Origin: Siniperca chuatsi
Lineage: Eukaryota > Chordata > Actinopteri > Centrarchiformes > Sinipercidae
Direction: 5' to 3'
Assembly (NCBI RefSeq): GCF_020085105.1
Contig: NC_058042.1
Location: 25,428,001-25,492,000 of the forward strand
Length of the DNA stretch: 64,000 bases
A program made the translations under genes and the position numbers. This document shows positions 35,153 through 46,714 of the stretch, one piece after another. Positions within the stretch are counted from its first letter, which is position 1; every line of letters begins with the position of its first letter. Below the pieces are notes generated by a model that saw only the letters and a program-made list of their open reading frames with translations, was not told the origin of the DNA and did no database searches.

Positions 35153-36748
35153 TCATTTGGTATTTGTTTTTCTTTTCAAGCATTTCTCAAGACATGCAAA
35201 TCTGAAAAACACAAGAGGGAGAAGAGTAATCACCACAGCAGTAGCCAGAAAAGACAGAAGTACATCAACAGAGTGGTAGGAATACCAGGGCAGTCTGTAG
35301 GACTCTGTTCTCAGGTGAGCTGCACCTTTGTGTCTCATCACAAACTCTATCCAGAAGAGGGCGGTGTCCAGCGGCTTCATTGGCTGATCTCGGTGCAGCC
35401 TGGAGAGTCTCTGCATGTTCATCCTGTAGGAGGGCTCGTTCAGGACTTCCTGTATGGCCTTAAGGAAGTTGTCGTCTTTGTCCACTGTGTTAATGGTTAG
35501 AAGCTTAGCCCCTCCTCTCTCTTTCAGTCGCAGCAGGTTGTCATGTTGGTCAAAAAACACAGGCAGACCCACAACTGGGACTCCATGATAAATAGCTTCT
35601 TGAACTCCGTTTGTTCCTCCATGAGCCACGAATAGTTTTATCTTGGGATGTCCTAAAAGATCATTCTGCGGCATCCACTCGACTATTAAAGTGTTGTTGC
35701 CCAGAGTGGCTGGTCTGTCACCTTTATGCCTCCAGATGACTTTCTGAGGTAATTTGGCAAAAGCTGCAGCGATCTCGTTTGTCAGGTCATCAGGAAGTTC
35801 ACTCACAAAAGTCCCCAGAGACATGATGATGACTCCGTGCTCTCCAGAACTCTGCACAAACTCCTCCAGGTGTTGAGGCAAAGGTTTGGCAGGTTTACAC
35901 TGGAACCCTCCCATATAGACAACATTAGGCATGGTGGGGCGAGGGAACTCAAACACAAAGTCCGCTCTCATGAGCCACAGGTCTGCTCCCTGTAATAAGT
36001 CACTGTATTTGACTTCTGGGCCGAAGAACTTATCACAAACAGCTTGATACTGAGGGCGGATTAAAAATCCATCCTGAGCTTGCCAAATGACATAGAAAAT
36101 GAGATTTTTGACTCTTTGTATGAAAGTCATTTTGTCTGACAGTCCTGAGCCAGTCATTGGGATATAAGATAAAGGAGAAGGTGCAATGGCCAAGTGTCCC
36201 TCTCCGCTAGTTGTCCACCTCACATTATAGACCAGAGGTAGTTTAAGAGCGTGAGCCAACATTATACCTGCACCCCATGCTGGGTCAGTGAGGACCAGGT
36301 CATACTTACTATCCTTTAAACTATTCATTAAGTCTTTATCTTTAAACATGTTAGTAGCCATTTTGCACATTATTCTATGCATGTTAAACATCGCAGTAAA
36401 CATCTCAACCTGCAAACTTGCAAAGCTCAAAATGGAGCTTTCTCCCCTTTCTATATGAATTATCTTTTCCAGGATGGGGTTAATAAAGTCATGATTAAAG
36501 GCTTCAGTGACAGGAACTGTGATTGCCTTGTAGTGCGGAGAGTCGCCCTGTATGTACCAGCTTTTATTGGTTCGTACCACATCAACAGAGTGTCCTCGAG
36601 AGTGGAGAGCTTTGATCATGATGTCCATATTCACCCAGTGGCTTCCTTCTAAAGGAACGATCAAAATCTTGCCTCCGTGACAAATTCTCCATGACAAGAA
36701 TATAATAAATAATAAGAGAAGAAATGTTGCATTTCCATGGGGCTGCAT
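35153..36748 (-). CDS. UDP-glucuronosyltransferase, UGT5-like (gene A)
   Basis: Single coding exon, 531 aa. The start is the ATG at 36748 (MQPHGNATFLLLLFIIFLSW), seven bases inside an exon whose acceptor (tttcag) is just upstream; the in-frame ATG at 36781 lies in the intron. UGTs transfer glucuronic acid or another sugar from a UDP-sugar to small lipophilic acceptors in the ER lumen. Visible are a signal peptide (cleavage near CHG/GK), GSHWVN with the catalytic His, LTDP with the partner Asp, the signature around FVAHGGTNG with FFDQHDN for the sugar donor, and a C-terminal membrane anchor. The tail ends KRKTNTK, which lacks the strict dilysine signal of the other copies. The C-terminal half is almost identical to gene B. 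UGT5 is proposed from the intronless coding part. Confidence 0.88.
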   Translation of the reverse strand: MQPHGNATFLLLLFIIFLSWRICHGGKILIVPLEGSHWVNMDIMIKALHSRGHSVDVVRTNKSWYIQGDSPHYKAITVPVTEAFNHDFINPILEKIIHIERGESSILSFASLQVEMFTAMFNMHRIMCKMATNMFKDKDLMNSLKDSKYDLVLTDPAWGAGIMLAHALKLPLVYNVRWTTSGEGHLAIAPSPLSYIPMTGSGLSDKMTFIQRVKNLIFYVIWQAQDGFLIRPQYQAVCDKFFGPEVKYSDLLQGADLWLMRADFVFEFPRPTMPNVVYMGGFQCKPAKPLPQHLEEFVQSSGEHGVIIMSLGTFVSELPDDLTNEIAAAFAKLPQKVIWRHKGDRPATLGNNTLIVEWMPQNDLLGHPKIKLFVAHGGTNGVQEAIYHGVPVVGLPVFFDQHDNLLRLKERGGAKLLTINTVDKDDNFLKAIQEVLNEPSYRMNMQRLSRLHRDQPMKPLDTALFWIEFVMRHKGAAHLRTESYRLPWYSYHSVDVLLSFLATAVVITLLPLVFFRFACLEKCLKRKTNTK

Positions 36749-37006
36749 CTTTAACCTGAAAGGAAAAAATAAATAAAACACATTTCTTAATCACTCTGGG
36801 TAAGAAAACTAGCTATAAATGCCATAAAAATAAATTTAAATAAAGTATTTTTTTACATTCAGGTTTCCCTTAACAAAGGCAAATTCAGTGATGTTGAATT
36901 ACATGCAAGGTTGATCTGTAACATACCTGTTTTACGTGAAGTAGCTCCGGGCATGTATGTGCTCAGATGCTGGAGTGAAACACCAAAGGTGCCACTGAAT
37001 ATATAA
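36749..37006 (-). promoter_or_regulatory. UGT gene A leader exon, intron and TATA-like promoter
   Basis: On the minus strand a donor (aacag|gtatgt) lies at 36926 and the acceptor just above 36748, giving a 5' UTR intron of about 170 bp. A TATA-like tatatattca sits at about 36997-37006, roughly 30 bp before the expected leader-exon start. The leader has no in-frame extension. Confidence 0.55.
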
Positions 37007-37204
37007 CTAGAAATTGCAGGAAAGCTTACATAAGTGGATTATGGATAAGCTTTTCTTTGGGCTTTTTTCTTCAGGAATTGACAACAATGTGGCCTTTTTG
37101 TTGAGGCTGTGGGCAGAAATGTGTTACAGCTGCTTATTTGTACCTCCTGTTCTGAATTACTTTATTCTAAGTAGCATGTCGTCTTCAGTGTTTCATATTT
37201 ATGG

Positions 37205-37280
37205 TCAATAATAATAATAATAATAATAAAACTTTATTTATAGAGCACTTATCAAAACAAAGTACAAAGTGCTTCACAAC
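37205..37280 (-). repeat. LINE-type 3' tail, minus strand
   Basis: The complement reads 'gaagcactttgtactttg', 'gctctataaataaagtttta' and then tandem TTA units. This matches the usual 3' end of fish L2/Rex-like LINE copies. No coding part was seen. Confidence 0.55.
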
Positions 37281-38806
37281 AAGAAAAAATAAAATAACAC
37301 AGTGAATGACGAAATATAAAGAAATAAAACACATGAAATACAGAAAAGCAATAAAATAAACAGTAAAAAAACATGCTTTTCTTAGAGGATGATTTTCAAA
37401 AGTAACATGTAAAGCCTTTAATCCTTTGTGAAAGAGCCATGGTGATCCAAATAATATTGTCTGCCTCAGATCAATATCAGCAGCCAATGGTACTGACACA
37501 TCACAAGCAATGCCTAATAGCAAGTTTCCAGGGCATTCTTTCTACTTTAATAGTTTCATATATTGTTAGATGTCAAAGTCCATACAAGTAGGTTTTATTC
37601 ACTCTATTTTTACCCTCAGGGTCCCAGACCAATCCCATCTTGTAGGTAGATTTACTTACAATTGACAAGAAGAAATCCAATTAACCCACATAATGTGCAA
37701 CTCTGCACTTAATAAACTGCGCAGCATAGAATTCATCCATTTATTTTTGCCTCAGATTCAATGGCTCATCAGACATGCATGTCATCTTTTTTTTGAACCT
37801 CTTATAAAAAGGAGACAAGACAGGAAACTGGAAATGAAGAGGGCTGCTATGAAAGAATCGAAAGACTCCTGGGCCAAATATAAAGACAAAAAAAACAAAC
37901 ACCTTGCATTCTGTACCTGTGCTTGTTTTTGTTTATCATTTGTACTTACAGTCTCCATATTTAGTGTAGTAGGAAATGGAACTGGAATGTCACAGATTTC
38001 CTCACTACATTCACCAACGTGTTCATGCTGGTTCATGTAATGTGAAGACTTGGCCATGTAGAGGCAGTGCAGGGTCAAACAAGGCTGATCTGCTCAGCTG
38101 CTGGAGCACAGTGTCTTCCTGGTTCTTGGAGATGTGGTGGTGTAGTGAACCTAAGGCCCTTTAATACATTTCTCTAAATGACATCTTCTGATGAATCTGC
38201 ATGCAACATCAATCAAATAACAAGACAGATATGGAGTTGTTATAAGACCTATTTTTCACTTTTGATGGAGCTAGGTTTTTGTGCTAAGCTACAGTAGGCT
38301 AAAAACATCATAGTCCCACGGTATCTCTGTACTGATCTACCAAGGATTGTCTTACAGTCCTCATAAAGAATGTGGGATTTGTCCTCAGGCTGAAAGGAAG
38401 TGCCACCTGAAATTCAAGTCCCAGCAAGAAAAGCCACCTCTCTTTTCCACATCAAGTAGAATGAATAGAGAAACTATTAAACCATGTGTGTCCCTGAAAA
38501 GGAGTGTCTGACCTGCATGCACTAAATTATGATAGTTTTTTTATTAGAGATACAGGTCTTTTATTAGAAGGAATACGTAGTTCTATTCTCACTCCCTTGT
38601 TCTTGCTCTTTATCACATTTCACGTTTACCTACAAGAATGTTCTCCAGATTTCTGAAACTAGAATTACATGAAAGCAAAGCTGAACCATCACTTTTATTT
38701 GAATTATGCCCCGCAGATAAAGCGGTCATCTTTCCAAATGCTATAAATAGCAAATAGGCGGACATAGAGTAGTATGTAAAATGAGAATGAAGGTTTTCTC
38801 CCATCT

Positions 38807-38850
<44 letters not shown>

Positions 38851-39449
38851 TGTTGATTGGGTGGTGAGCTGGCATATAATTTCCCTTACAGAGATGATAA
38901 AGTTGTATTGAAATGGATTGAATTGAATGGAATTGGTATTCATCACTGTGTCCTGTAACCTGCATAACCATAAGGGCCATTATCATAAGGACTTTTATCC
39001 TAAATGATCCTGTCAGGACGTGTTCTTGCCATTTTGTATCTACTAATATCTACCAGACCCAATGATAAATCTCCAGTCTATGATGCCAGCAAGTATAGTA
39101 GGCAAAATGAATGTACTGAAATTTATTGATGTATGAAATGTTGACAAAAATGTCTTTTTTTAATCATATGTACTACATCAATTGAGTCTTTTCATTTATC
39201 TTTAAACTCAAATACAGGATTCAAAATCTCTCTAAAACAAAAACATGTCTCTGTGGGATATATTCAACAAACGAGGTCCCGAATCTGCAGCTTGATCTCT
39301 GGCACAGCTGTGACTTACAGAACGACAGTGAATAAGTGGAGCAGGACCATATCTGAGTGGTAATCTCAGTATCTCAGTCTTTCAGATAAGACCCATTACG
39401 AGCTGTTAATGTGCTTAGCCTCCGTTTGTGGTTAGCTGAACTGTGGTTC
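37281..39449. other. Intergenic between UGT A and chrna5
   Basis: No gene recognised. It holds a (TG)n tract at 38811-38849. The upper end should include the chrna5 3' UTR (minus strand). Confidence 0.45.
38811..38849. repeat. (TG)n microsatellite
   Basis: About 19 uninterrupted dinucleotide units; minus-strand poly-Thr-His ORFs across it are artefacts. Confidence 0.97.
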
Positions 39450-42400
39450 TTAGAGGGTACTTCCAGCATGGTTAGGGACGATGATGTTGGCCCATTTGTA
39501 AATAACGGGGATGAAGAGGAGAGCAGAGCCCAGGATCGACACCAGGAGGAAGGCCCAAAGAAACATTCGATCCAGGACCTGGGCTACAAACTTCCAGTCT
39601 TGTACCACCTGAAACAAAAATGATTGTTTATCTCGCTATTAACCATTTTTATCATTACCTATGGATATACAAATACACAAAATCCAACATACTCACCTCT
39701 CTGACCTCATTTTCTTTAACCACATGCATGGTTATATACCGAATAGAATCCAAAGCTGCTTGTAGGTTATGTCTGTTGTAGAGGAGAGGTGTCAGTTCAG
39801 GCGCTGAGTCCTTCATCATACCCAGTCCTACTGCTCCTCCCGCTCTGGCCACTCCATCTGTGGCGTAACGGTCCACATGGCTGCGCATGCACAGCAGCTT
39901 AGGCAGTCGATGCAGGAAAATCTTCCTCACCCAAGGTGCCATGCCATGATGTGTAGAAGAGGAGCGATGGTGGATGTTGATGGCAAAGACGGTGATGATG
40001 ATGGAGAGCGTGACGAAGATCATGGTGAAGACCAGGTACTCCCCGATGAGAGGGATAGCCTTCGAAGAAGAGGGGATGATCTCCTCGATGACCAGGAGGA
40101 AAACTGTGAGCGACACCAGGACTGAGGTGCAGAGAGAGATCTTCTCGCCGCCGTTGGAGGGCAGATAGAAGACAAGGATGGTGAGGAAGGACAGGCCAAT
40201 GCAGGGGATGATGAGGAAGAGGGTGTAGAAAAGAGGCAGCCTGCGGATGATGAAGAAGTAGGTGATGGTGGGGTAGGAAGAGCTGCCGTCTGTCCTCAGA
40301 CTACGGCTGCCTGTGGCCTTCACTATCTCCCATTCACCGTTATCAAAATAGTCCCGCTTGTCCACATGGAAGTCCTCCAGAATGATGTCCACCTGTTAAA
40401 TACAGAGTGAAATCTCATGTCAGTCACTGGTTCATCACTAACAGTAATGTACTGTGCACGTACTGTAGAGCAGAGACTCACCTGGGAGCCATCATATGTC
40501 CAGGAGCCAAACTTCATTGAACAGTTCTGGAGGTCAAAAGGGAAGAAGGTGACATCAATGGTGCAGGCTGACTTGTAATTGGCTGGTGGTGTCCATGTTA
40601 TGGTTCCATCATACTTTACAACAGCCTTGGTGACAGTACCCTCAAAACGCCCATCTGAACTGTTGAAAGAAATAACATTTATTCATCTAAAAGATTACCT
40701 GACCTAGATTAGCATAGCATGTTTCTTTTAAGGTTAACATGATTGCATTGTAGTTAGTAATACTTGGTTTACTACACTTTTAGAAATTTTCGTTTTTTTC
40801 TGGTCCTTTGAAAGATTTTTATGATACACTACTGTCAGCATATCAGTATGGTTGTGACGATCCTATAAATTTGGAAAAATTTAAAATGCATGACATCCAC
40901 GTCCTTTCCTTCTATATATAATGACACATACTTATCATACAGTACAACGTCAGGGAGCCAGATCCTGTCAGAGGGTACTCGGATAGTTGTGATGCCCAGA
41001 TAGTCATCAGGGTTCCATCTGAGTTTCATGTCAGTCCACTCCTACGTAAAGGAAACATTGGACATTTTGTAAAAACTCATAAAAAAATCTACAAATTGGG
41101 ACTTTAAAGGAAAGGGTTGACATTGGGGGAAATACGCTTATTTGCTCGCTTGTCAAGAGTTAGATGAGAAGATCGATACCACTCTCACGTCTGTACAGTA
41201 AATATGAAGCTACCGCCAGCAGCCAGTTAGCTTAGCTTAGCACAAAGACTGAAAACCGGGGGAAATAGCTAGCCTGGCACTTTGGTAACAAAATCTGCCC
41301 ACCAAAACCTCTAAAGCTTACTAATTAACGTGTATCTCATTTGTTTAATCCATACAAAAACCAAAGTGTAAAAAAGACAAATCACAGTTTTCCTTGGGGT
41401 TATGTGCCGGCTTAAACAAGATACAATGTGTTAATGTTAATTAGTGTGCTTGAGCTGGTAGTCAGATTTTGTTACCTTACGACAGAGCCAAGCTAACTGT
41501 TTCCCCCTGTTTCCAGTCTTTGTGCTAAGCTAAGCTAACCGGCTGCTGAAGGTAACTTTATTTTTACTGTACAGAAGTGAGAGTGGTATCAATCTTCTCA
41601 TCTATCGGCAAGAAAGCGAATATGCCAATTTTCCAAAATGTCAAACATTTCCTTTAAATTGGTATACTTTGGGTGCTATAATATTTTGCTAGCATACAAT
41701 ATTTCGCCCAGCTCCAATCCACAGAGAAGGGTACATGGACAAGCAAATAGAGCAAAATGAACTGTTATTAGATTCCTAACTAGCAAATCTATTTGATTTG
41801 GCTTAAACATGCTATACATGATAAGTACTTTGTGACAGAATAATCTGGAGGGTAAGCCAGTGTTTAACAAAAAATTAACCTTGGTATTAATTTTCTAAAC
41901 CAAAAAGGTGACCACCAAATGAAGGAGATAAGATACAATTACAAAATCTGACATTCTTTCCACTTTGCAAATTACATCTATGATAGATAGACATCACTAC
42001 TGGGGCCACTGCACTTCCAGCTCTCTTTTTGCATGATGAAATCCATCACTGTGAAAGGGAGCAACTGACCTAAATGGAATGACCTGGTCTGTGGGGATAA
42101 TTCATAAGATGCATGACAGACAGGACACCCAAGACCATGAATAAGGCTGACAGGAGCAGGAGTGGGGAGGAGGCGGAAGAGAAAGGTGCGGGGGCACAGG
42201 GCCGAAAGGACTCATATAGATCAGGACTGTCAGTAAAATGCCACCAGACCAGATTAAAAAGGGGTTTGGAGAGGCTGACTTGTTGTCTCTAAATGCCATG
42301 TAAGCCAGAAGGTTGTTTTAGAATATTTCCACGGCCATAAACTAACAGTAACAGCCATACCCTAACAACTTTAGCTGCATGTTCACTGATCAAGGTGACA

Positions 42401-45400
42401 TGTAATGCTGACATGTAATGTATAGCTCAACTTGCCTGTTTCATCCACACATTGGTTGTCATTCGCTGATTTTTCTCATCCTAGAACGGTGAAATAACAA
42501 TCAAAGTTAAAATTTCAATTTAAAAAGTTGGTGAGTTGAAACATTTTTTTTCACTTTAAATAGCATTCTGTCTTTCAACCCTACTATGTTTTACATTTGT
42601 GTACTGTAGTTAATACCTCAATGACACACATTCATAAACAATATCAATAACCAGCGCTTTTCTATCCTCACCACATCAACTAGCTGGGAGATGGCCAGCC
42701 CAAACTTCACACGGATCGTCTGGTTTAGGTATTCCACTGGACGAACCCATTTCTGGTAGTTTCCAAAGAGGTATTTGAACAGCTTGTCCTCTGCTTTTGC
42801 ATGAGAGGAGAGTTTTGGAACCCCTAAAAGGTGTGAAAAGACAAGAAGGTTAAATAGAAAAATGTCAAGTTTATATTAACTTCTAGATAATTCAGCCAAT
42901 ACAACAGCACCTTTGATTTATTCAGCAGTCCCATGTAGACTCCATGCTTGATAAAAGCTCTGTTACTAGGATTGCTCTCAAACAGCACTGCCTTCACCTC
43001 TCTGACCTTACTACAGTGTTGATGTCTACAGTTTCTGGATATGATCTCTGTGGTAAAGCTTTGGTTTCAAGAGACAGAGCTTTGACCCAAACACACACTG
43101 AATATACAATGGCATTAAGAGACCTTAAAACATGTAATGTATGAATGCATGAAAATCAGTGCCAAAATGACTAGATTTGACACCTCCATTTCTGCAATGG
43201 AGATAATATAAAAAAGGATTATATTCAATGCAGCAGTCATGAGTGGAGTGTATTCAGTGTTAGGTTGGTATCCTTTTATAGCATTTGGCTGCTTGTGGGT
43301 CAACTAGAGCCAACATATTTCAACATAATTCTGTTTTCTCTTAGTGCTGTATTCTATCCAGCTAACATCTAAAGCACGTCAAAAACAATACATTGCCCAC
43401 AGGTTAATTTTATACCAACTAGGCAATTTTAAATATGATTGGAGAAAGCATTGCAGCAATTTGGCCCGCTTCCTTTTTACTGCTTGTCCTTCCTTCATTC
43501 GCCAAGGTGAGAAACTGAAATGCCTTTTTACCTGTTTTGCACTGTGACTCATATGCGTCGGTGACTGTAAATAATGCAGGCACTCTCAATTCAAAGGGCA
43601 TCATTTTAAATAAAAATCACTTCTCACCAATGGATCTTGGGAGAATAAGTGTAAATGTAATAACAGGTAAATGTAGGATATTGTAAATGGGACAGTGGAG
43701 TGTTTTGATATGTCAAAAAGGTCAAGAGCTACAGGTCAAACCACGATTTGAACTTTGGACTGATGGTGGCGATAGAGGAATTGTTGTATCCTCTGTAATA
43801 ATTTTGTAAAAAAACATGTATACACTAGTTAGTTATGGCATTAAGTGCAGGTACAAGATGAGTGTAACAGACCAATCTCTGTTTTATAAGCAGTGAAACA
43901 GTTTAAATCACAGTCAAACTGGGGCATTGTTTTGCTGAAGCAGGGCTCCTCTACAGTGTACAAAATATTGATTACATTTTGAATTACGCACAATCTCTTT
44001 CACCCTGCTCTTTAAATCATTCACCAACGCGGTTATAAACTCAATTTATGGATGGAGAATGCGGCTGGAAATCTACCACAAGGCTGACCACAAATGTTGG
44101 GTGTCACCGTCTCAGTGTGTGCAGATCAATAAAGACAAGGCTGCAACACCCTCAATCAATGACTGTGTGATAAGCAAATTCATCATCTCTTCAGCCTCTC
44201 CCCCACTATCACCAGCATCTTGTTTGACTGAAAAGCAAGCTGCAGAGTATGCTGGATGCTAAATTAGTCTGATTTAGTGTATGATAAATGGAATGTATAC
44301 AGTCAGAAATGTACTAATACACAAAGATAATGTATGTGCTATATGGTAACATAAATGCTAATTTATACCTCATGAGAGGAGACCTGAGTCAGTGCTTGCT
44401 GTTGTCTAGTAGGTGCAGTGGGCAGCATGACAACAATTAAGTCATTATAAATTAAACATGGAATATATAATCTATGTGTGGTATGCTACCATACAAATGG
44501 CGAAGATTACAATGAGATCAAAGTTAGGTGACACGCTGCTACAACCAGCCAAATATGCAAAACATCAAAAAAAGAAGGCGAGAACGAGAAGCCAATCAAA
44601 TGTATAGTAGAAGGCAAAAAAAACCCAAACCCATAAGGTTCATACACATACAAACAAAAGCATAAGCATACTTTACTTTAGCTGTACATGTTCGATTGTT
44701 AACTTTCAGTTAGTTGCTTATTCTTTGATTACTTTAGGCCTACCTGTTACCATTATCCTTCTGGCTGGGCGGCCTCAGTCTCAATGGATCTATTAAGCCT
44801 AGTATAGTCCATGTTTGTCCTGCTGACGAGAATACTGTAAACCTTCTGAAAACCACTTCATCCCTCTAGCCCTGTTTGTTTGTGTCCCACAAACACAGCT
44901 CCCTCTCTCTCCCTCTCCCTAGTTTCTCCTCCTTGTCCTCTCTTTTCACTCAGGCCTCTCTGTGCTGCACCGTCGGCCGTCCTGGGACCTCTCTCTCTCT
45001 CTCTCTCCCCTGGCTGTCGTGCCTCATTCCAGATGTTTTGGATCTGGATCTTCGTCCTCCAGGAGATTCAGCCTCTACTCTTGTCTCTCTCTCCCTTGTG
45101 TGCATGTTGTCCCTGTCTCTCTCTGTCTCCCTCTGTGCGTGTTCATTTCCTTTCTCCTACCTGTGTGAATGGTGTGCCTGAGCTTTGCCTCATGTATGTT
45201 TGTGTCCTGTCCTCTGTGTCTGTCCTCTTTCCACGTCTCCATGGTGGAGAGGAGGTTGTGTGGCTCAGGTCTGTTTGCCGGCACCTGGAAGTTGCTTGAC
45301 GTCCTCCGGGATCCATTTTCTTCACATATGTTTACACATAATTTTGTCATCTTGTTTGTCCATACTGTAATTCTACAATGTTAGTCCATTCTTACAACAT

Positions 45401-46654
45401 CAATTCATGTCTGTCCGTTCTGGGAAAGGGACCTCTCCTCTGTTGCTCTTCCTGATGTTTCTTCCATTTTTCCCTGTTAAAGGGTTTTTTTGGGGGAGTT
45501 TTTCTTTATCCGAATCGAGGGTCTAAGTACAGAGGGAGTCGTATGCTGTAAAGCCCCTTGAGGCAAATTTGTGATTTGTGATATTGGGCTATATAAATAA
45601 AATTGACTTGACTTGTTCCTGGCCGTTGTTGTCCCTGTTCTGATGACCATTTGTCTGCCTTTTGACAACTACCTGCATGCCTCACGCTGCGTTCACGTCG
45701 TATCGGAGTTATTATTATTATTATATTAAGTTTCCAACTTCATGTCAACATCCAAGTGGTAAATACAACTGGGGAAGTCTGATTTTTCTGAAAGCTCAGA
45801 TACATCCAACCAAGCAAACATGGATGCCTCACGTCAGCCTCTTTCAATGAAATTCAGCCCAAATCTAGTGGTTATGGTGTTATATTGTTAATGCACACTA
45901 TTTTCAACTCTCACATGAACAACACATCACGCAACTGTCCTGAGATGTCCTGTGATCTGAATGCTCCCAAGTCCTAATCATGGGAATCTTTCCCATCATT
46001 CCGACATGACCTGAACACCGCGGCAGATTACTGATTCTGCATTATGTAGCAAGGAAAACGCAATTCAATGGTAAATCCCCACAAAATCAGCCAGAGGATG
46101 AGGTCCAACTTTTGTCTCCTCATACATTTTTGGTTAATGGATTTCTGGTTTTTAAGAGAAATGATTGATGTTTAATTAAAATTTTAGTTTTCTTTCTATT
46201 AGAAATGTGCTGCTTGTTTGATAGCTAGATGGTTTACTTAATTCTTGTGCAATATTCTGAGCTCAAGTGTCATGGCCTCCATGCAGCTAAAATCATTAAT
46301 TGCCAAAAAATGGAAATCCAACTGTAAAATTTGATATGAGAAGGTAAGTGGTCACACTGACACTCATACTTTTTGTTCGACTCTAACTTGGCAAGCTCCC
46401 TTCACTCTTCACTGACCATCTGCCAATTTCTTCACCTTCTGTCTCTGTTTCTAAATATCCGCTAGAGTCCAACTTATCTTCGACTATGCCATCTGTCATA
46501 CTGAGGCTATTACCTACCACCATGCTAATTTGATGAGGCATTCCCGGTCCTTGGGAAACTTACGCAGTGAGTGGCACAGGTGGCAGCAGCACAGCAACGG
46601 CAGCAGCAGCAGCAGTGCGAGAGAGGTGGCTGCCCCTCCTGCTCTCAGCATCAT
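39450..46654 (-). CDS. chrna5: Neuronal nicotinic acetylcholine receptor subunit alpha-5
   Basis: Exons in transcript order: 46654-46564, 42823-42672, 42480-42436, 41041-40932, 40659-40482, 40392-39697 and 39608-39450, totalling 1431 nt (476 aa). Alpha5 is an accessory subunit that joins alpha3-beta4 receptors. Exon 1 gives a Leu/Cys-rich signal peptide ([20 protein letters not shown]) whose phase fits exon 2. The Cys-loop is C165/C179, M1 starts near [17 protein letters not shown]2 is [18 protein letters not shown], and M4 lies in the last exon. Alpha5 rather than beta3 follows from [27 protein letters not shown], and YKWANIIVP at the end. Oddities: Ser229-Ser230 replace the vicinal Cys pair (40279-40284); an additional 89-bp intron (40393-40481) splits the large exon at GSQ|VDI; intron 3 has a GC donor. 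It lies inside the UGT cluster, convergent with chrna3. Confidence 0.93.
41104..41657. repeat. Fold-back dispersed repeat, complete, in chrna5 intron
   Basis: Two long inverted arms: the left (about 41104-41330) carries 'agttagatgagaagatcg' and 'ccagttagcttagcttagca', and the right (about 41450-41657) carries the complements ('tgtgctaagctaagctaacc', 'gagtggtatcaatcttctca'). A non-palindromic centre lies between. A non-autonomous MITE-like element with no ORF. Confidence 0.8.
42430..42436 (-). other. GC-type splice donor of chrna5 intron 3
   Basis: Reading the minus strand, exon 3 ends ATGAAACAG and the intron begins GCAAGT. CAG|GCAAGT is the strong consensus seen around natural GC-AG donors. 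The phase and 45-bp exon length equal those of the GT-donor exons in chrnb4 and chrna3. Confidence 0.85.
42824..46563 (-). other. chrna5 intron 1
   Basis: A 3.74-kb intron with donor gtaagt at 46563 and acceptor ttttag at 42824. It contains a CT-rich tract (about 44890-45170) and a LINE tail (45420-45616). No exon of another gene was recognised; the overlapping plus-strand ORFs at 44.9-45.4 kb are low-complexity Ser/Leu reads of the CT tract. Confidence 0.6.
45420..45616 (+). repeat. 3' end of a non-LTR-type dispersed repeat
   Basis: 'aaagccccttgaggcaaatt', 'ttgtgatattgggctatata' and an AATAAAATTGACTTGACTTG tail form the typical 3' end of a fish LINE or LINE-mobilised element. The CT-rich sequence just upstream may belong to it. 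Confidence 0.5.
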
Positions 46655-46655
46655 A

Positions 46656-46714
46656 TCAGAGGTGGCACTGGATCCACACAGCTGGTCCCTCAAGCATCAC
46701 AGAGCTGTGAACAT
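46656..46714 (-). promoter_or_regulatory. Two chained short uORFs before the chrna5 start codon
   Basis: On the minus strand a 5-codon uORF starts at 46714 and stops with a TGA overlapping the next ATG (TGATG, 46695-46699). The second uORF (13 codons, ATG at 46697) ends with TGA at 46658-46656, one base before the chrna5 ATG at 46654. They matter only if this sequence is in the mRNA leader, which is likely but unproven. Confidence 0.45.

Noticed and set aside
36749-36781. Upstream in-frame ATG of UGT A
   Set aside because: It lies in the 5' UTR intron just before the acceptor; the ATG at 36748 starts a normal signal peptide.
44876-45350. Several overlapping ORFs up to 139 codons on both strands
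   Set aside because: They are Ser/Leu or Arg/Glu-rich readings of a CT tract inside chrna5 intron 1, without domains.
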